A stretch of 16,402 bases of DNA from an uncultured Prevotella sp. (GTDB lineage Bacteria > Bacteroidota > Bacteroidia > Bacteroidales > Bacteroidaceae), in assembly GCA_905373605.1 (NCBI GenBank), contig CAJPTO010000047.1, positions 1 to 16,402 on the forward strand. The letters run 5' to 3'. The position numbers and the translations under genes are program-made. A model generated the notes under the pieces. That model saw only the letters and a list, made by a program, of their open reading frames with translations, made no database searches and was not told where the DNA came from. The first letter of the stretch is position 1. Each line of letters begins with the position of its first letter. Below, piece after piece: positions 13,322-16,402 of the stretch.

Positions 13322-15142
13322 ATGAGCGACGTAATACAACTCTTACCCGACTCGGTGGCCAACCAAATAGCAGCCGGCGAGGTGATACAAAGGCCTGCAT
13401 CCATCATCAAAGAACTGGTGGAGAATGCCGTTGACGCTGGTGCAACACGCATTGACGTGAACGTATTGGACGCCGGAAAAACCTCCGTGCAGGTAATTGA
13501 CAACGGACGGGGCATGTCTGAAACCGATGCACGCTTGGCGTTTGAACGCCATGCCACATCAAAGATACGACAAGCGTCCGACCTTTTCGCACTCAACACC
13601 ATGGGATTTCGGGGCGAAGCCCTTGCTTCCATCGCCGCCGTGGCGCAAGTGGAACTTAAGACGCGCCTCCAAAGCGAAGACATCGGCACGGCATTGTCCA
13701 TCGCCGGCTCGCAATTCACAGGGCAAGAGCCATGCGCATGCCCCGTGGGCAGCAACTTTGTGATTGAAAATCTCTTTTACAACATCCCGGCTCGCCGCAA
13801 GTTCCTCAAGTCTAACGCCACCGAACTCAACAACATCATCACCGCCTTCGAGCGCATTGCCTTGGTGTATCCCGACATCGCCTTCACCCTTCGCAGCAAC
13901 GAAACCGAGGTTTTCAACCTCCCCACCGTGGTTCTTAAGCAGCGCATAGTGGATGTTTTCGGCAAGCGCATCAGCCAAGACCTGCTCTCGTTCAACGTCG
14001 AAACATCCATTTGCAAGATACATGGCTTCGTGGGGAAACCCGAATCGGCCCGTAAGAAAGGCGCACACCAATATTTCTTTGTCAACGGTCGATACATGAA
14101 ACACCCCTATTTCAACAAGGCTGTGATGCTACCTTTCGAACGATTGGTGCCACAAGGCGAGCAAGTGCCTTACTTCATCTACTTCGAAATGAACCCCGAA
14201 GACATCGATGTGAACATACATCCCACCAAGACCGAAATAAAATTCGAGAACGAACAGGCCGTGTGGCAAATCCTTTCGGCGGCGGTTCGCGAGGCCGTGG
14301 GACTCTTTAACGATGTGCCGACCATCGATTTCGACACCGAGGGACAGCCCGACATCCCCGTTTACAACCCCAACGAAACGGCAGCAGCACCAAAGGTGAA
14401 CTATAACCCACATTACAATCCCTTTGACGACACCCCCCAAGTGAACCACCATGCCAAGAACAACAGCCGTTGGGAACAACTTTATGAGGGCTTGCAGGCC
14501 GACAACGCACCCGACCTAGGCCTTTTCTCCGAGACAGACGGCGAACAAGAGGGTGCAAAAAACCAAATGATTGAAGACAAGTCGCCAGCTCATTACCAAT
14601 ACAAAGGCCGCTACGTGATGACCGCCGTTAAGTCGGGACTGATGCTCATCGACCAACATCGTGCCCATGTGCGCATTCTCTTCGAGCAATATCTACGCCA
14701 GGTGGCGCAGCGTTCGGGAGCTTCGCAGAAGGTGATGTTCCCCGAAGTGGTGCAGTTCACGGCCAACGAAGGCCTCATGGCCCAGCGAATAATGCCCGAC
14801 TTGCAGGCCCTGGGCTTCGAACTCACCGACCTTGGTGCGCGAAACTACGCCGTCAATGCCATTCCCGCTGGCCTTGAAGGCATCAACCCCGCCGAGATGA
14901 TACGCGACATGGTGGCAACGGCAATGGAGAAAGGCGCGGGATTGCAAGACGACATCAACCAGGCATTGGCTTTGAGCCTTGCACGCAACGCCGCCCTACC
15001 CTACGGACAGGTGCTGGGCAACGAAGAAATGGAAAACCTGGTGAACGCACTCTTTGCCTGCGAGAACGTCAACTACACACCCAACGGCCAAAAAATATTG
15101 GCCATCTTGGCCCAAACCGACATGGAAAGCCTTTTGAGTTAG
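13322..15142 (+). CDS. mutL: DNA mismatch repair protein MutL
   Basis: 606 residues from the ATG at 13322, which gives the standard MutL N-terminus (IQLLPDSVANQIAAGEVIQR). An upstream in-frame ATG at 13268 would start inside the direct-repeat region and is rejected. The GHKL ATPase is complete: E31 and N35 in IIKELVENAVDAGA, D60 in VIDNGRGM, GFRGEALASI at 95-104, and the conserved NIPARRKFLK segment. The C-terminal dimerisation domain begins near residue 420 (YQYKGRYVMTAVKSGLMLID). Here the usual endonuclease motifs are altered: D444-Q-H-R-A-H-V-R-I-L-F-E455, LARNAALP near 553-560, and YTPNGQK (585-591) where CPHGRP is expected. MutL couples mismatch recognition by MutS to excision. This copy probably lacks the metal-dependent nicking activity. 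A terminator follows 29 bases downstream. Confidence 0.96.
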   Translation: MSDVIQLLPDSVANQIAAGEVIQRPASIIKELVENAVDAGATRIDVNVLDAGKTSVQVIDNGRGMSETDARLAFERHATSKIRQASDLFALNTMGFRGEALASIAAVAQVELKTRLQSEDIGTALSIAGSQFTGQEPCACPVGSNFVIENLFYNIPARRKFLKSNATELNNIITAFERIALVYPDIAFTLRSNETEVFNLPTVVLKQRIVDVFGKRISQDLLSFNVETSICKIHGFVGKPESARKKGAHQYFFVNGRYMKHPYFNKAVMLPFERLVPQGEQVPYFIYFEMNPEDIDVNIHPTKTEIKFENEQAVWQILSAAVREAVGLFNDVPTIDFDTEGQPDIPVYNPNETAAAPKVNYNPHYNPFDDTPQVNHHAKNNSRWEQLYEGLQADNAPDLGLFSETDGEQEGAKNQMIEDKSPAHYQYKGRYVMTAVKSGLMLIDQHRAHVRILFEQYLRQVAQRSGASQKVMFPEVVQFTANEGLMAQRIMPDLQALGFELTDLGARNYAVNAIPAGLEGINPAEMIRDMVATAMEKGAGLQDDINQALALSLARNAALPYGQVLGNEEMENLVNALFACENVNYTPNGQKILAILAQTDMESLLS

Positions 15143-15170
15143 ACCCACAAACATACAAAAAACAACCTCC

Positions 15171-15206
15171 AGCCCGCCTGTGACATCACATGCGGGCTAT
15201 GTTTTT
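15171..15206 (+). terminator. Rho-independent terminator after mutL
   Basis: The outer stem AGCCCGC (15171-15177) / GCGGGCT (15192-15198) and the inner stem TGTGA (15179-15183) / TCACA (15186-15190) are separated by a single C-T mismatch and closed by a two-base loop. The hairpin is followed by ATG and TTTTT (15202-15206). It starts 29 bases past the mutL stop codon and ends the plus-strand block. Confidence 0.9.
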
Positions 15207-15326
15207 CACCCCTTAAAGGCTAGAAAACCCACTTTAAACATTTGAAATAAATCAAGATTTCAGCATAAAGTTCGTTAAAATGCACAAATTCATCGCTTGT
15301 CATGAAAAAATAAAGAAAATAATCAC

Positions 15327-15334
15327 TAACTTTG
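15327..15334 (+). promoter_or_regulatory. Promoter -7 element of the OmpA-family gene
   Basis: TAACTTTG matches the Bacteroidota -7 consensus TAnnTTTG exactly. The only TTG upstream (15297-15299) is 27 bases away, farther than usual, so the -33 element is uncertain. Transcription would start about 60 bases before the ATG at 15401, giving an A/T-rich leader. Confidence 0.6.
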
Positions 15335-15400
15335 CAATGTATTTAGGTAGGTACAGGAATATAGAGAGAAGATATATATTGCTTATTAATAAAATTAGTT

Positions 15401-16402
15401 ATGAAAAAATTATTGATTGTATTGGCGCTTGCTGGTGTTTCAACAGCATCAATGGCGCAGGATTCGGATCCCGTACAAAAGTATAGTGTGGCTACGAACT
15501 CCTTCTGGAGCAACTGGTTCATCCAAGTTGGTGGCGAATGGAATGCTTGGTATTCAGACCAAGAGCACGGAAAGAATCTCCCCATTAGCCCTTTCAAGAA
15601 GTTCCGTTCTAGCCCTAGTGCTGCCATTGCCATTGGTAAGTGGTTCACTCCTGGCATCGGTCTGCGTACAAAGCTGCAAGGCATCTGGGGTAAGACTGTT
15701 ATCGACGAGAACAGCCGCTCTAACAAGTACTGGAACCTCAACGAACACGTGCTCTTTAACGTTAGCAACATGCTCTGTGGTTACAATCCCAACCGCGTTT
15801 GGAATGTTATTCCTTTCTTGGGTGGTGGTCTTGGCCGTAGCATGTCGCACGATCTCTATGCAATGAACCTCAGTGTGGGTGTACTTAACACGTTCCGCGT
15901 TAGCAATAAGGTGGGCATCAACGTCGAACTTGGCTGGAACCGCTTCGAAGAAGACATGGACGGCACCTTCGGAAACACCGTTCAGGATGCTAAAGTAAAC
16001 CGTGGATGGGAAGACAAAGACAACTTGCTCTATGCAGAGTTGGGTCTGACCTTCAACTTGGGCAAGGCTACTTGGAACAAGACTCCCGATGTTGACGCTC
16101 TTAAGGCTCTTTCGCAGGCTCAAATGGACGCTCTCAACGCACAACTTAATGATGCTGCTGCCGAGAATGCTCGCCTGAAGAACATGTTGGCTAACCAACA
16201 ACCTGCTGAAACAAAGACCATCAGGGAATTTGTTACCACACCGGTTTCTGTATTCTTCAACATCGACAAGACGAACATCGCTTCTCAGAAAGACCTTGTT
16301 AACGTTCAGGCTGTTGCCAAGTATGCTAAGGAGAACAACTCGAACATCAACGTTGTGGGTTATGCCGACAGCGCAACGGGTTCGGTTAGCCGCAACCAGT
16401 GG
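15401..16402 (+). CDS. OmpA-family outer membrane protein, C-terminus beyond the window
   Basis: 334 codons are present and the frame is open to the window edge, so the gene is 3'-truncated only by the window. A typical signal peptide (MKKLLIVLALAGVSTASMA, cleaved before QD) is followed by an N-terminal beta-barrel to about residue 225 (FLGGGLGRS, VSNKVGINVELGW, LLYAELGLTFNLG). A predicted helical linker follows at about 230-265 (DALKALSQAQMDALNAQLND). The OmpA C-terminal peptidoglycan-binding domain starts near 275 (TPVSVFFNIDKTNIASQKDL, then INVVGYADSATG). It should tie the outer membrane to the cell wall and may form a pore. Codon choice is richer in GCT, GTT, GGT and CGT than in the neighbouring genes, as expected for an abundant protein. 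Confidence 0.92.
   Translation, partial: MKKLLIVLALAGVSTASMAQDSDPVQKYSVATNSFWSNWFIQVGGEWNAWYSDQEHGKNLPISPFKKFRSSPSAAIAIGKWFTPGIGLRTKLQGIWGKTVIDENSRSNKYWNLNEHVLFNVSNMLCGYNPNRVWNVIPFLGGGLGRSMSHDLYAMNLSVGVLNTFRVSNKVGINVELGWNRFEEDMDGTFGNTVQDAKVNRGWEDKDNLLYAELGLTFNLGKATWNKTPDVDALKALSQAQMDALNAQLNDAAAENARLKNMLANQQPAETKTIREFVTTPVSVFFNIDKTNIASQKDLVNVQAVAKYAKENNSNINVVGYADSATGSVSRNQW

Larger units (their letters stand above)
15143..15400. other. Intergenic region between mutL and the OmpA-family gene
   Basis: 258 bases. They contain the mutL terminator (15171-15206), an A/T-rich stretch (15215-15326) and the promoter -7 element of the downstream porin gene (15327-15334). No additional ORF or RNA gene is recognised. 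Confidence 0.6.

Overview
The window looks like a chromosomal segment of a Bacteroidota bacterium, most likely Prevotella or a close relative. The evidence is the gene content: a type IX secretion (T9SS) C-terminal sorting tail, an OMP_b-brl_3-type outer membrane barrel, and the order guaB - two parvulin-type chaperones - OstA-like protein - mutL. Start sites lack strong Shine-Dalgarno sequences, and several upstream regions carry the Bacteroidota -7 element TAnnTTTG. No tRNA, rRNA, insertion sequence or phage gene was recognised.

Layout. Positions 1-380 hold no convincing gene. They contain a GC-rich palindrome and a long 8-bp-period repeat. Two minus-strand genes follow: an outer membrane beta-barrel protein (381-2699) and a T9SS-exported metzincin metalloprotease (3231-5846). 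Each has its own promoter-like element. The protease gene is followed by a strong terminator hairpin. A 484-bp divergent intergenic region then separates them from a plus-strand block: guaB (6331-7815), parvulin/SurA-like protein 1 (7919-9343), SurA-like protein 2 (9374-10846), an OstA/LptA-like protein (10843-12717), a small membrane protein (12863-13168) and mutL (13322-15142), closed by a clear terminator. An OmpA-family porin gene (from 15401) has its own promoter and runs off the right edge.

How they work together. The two SurA-like proteins and the OstA-like protein form a probable envelope-biogenesis unit: periplasmic chaperoning of outer membrane proteins plus lipopolysaccharide handling. 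The last two of these overlap by ATGA. guaB (GMP synthesis) and mutL (mismatch repair) are syntenic neighbours without an obvious functional link. The barrel protein, protease and OmpA are surface proteins that would use this machinery.

No wholly new multi-gene system is evident. The least explained signals are: three intergenic tracts of degenerate tandem repeats that all have an 8-bp period; a perfect 36-bp direct repeat with a 30-bp spacer directly in front of mutL; a MutL whose endonuclease motifs are all altered; and a metzincin that lacks the Met of the Met-turn.
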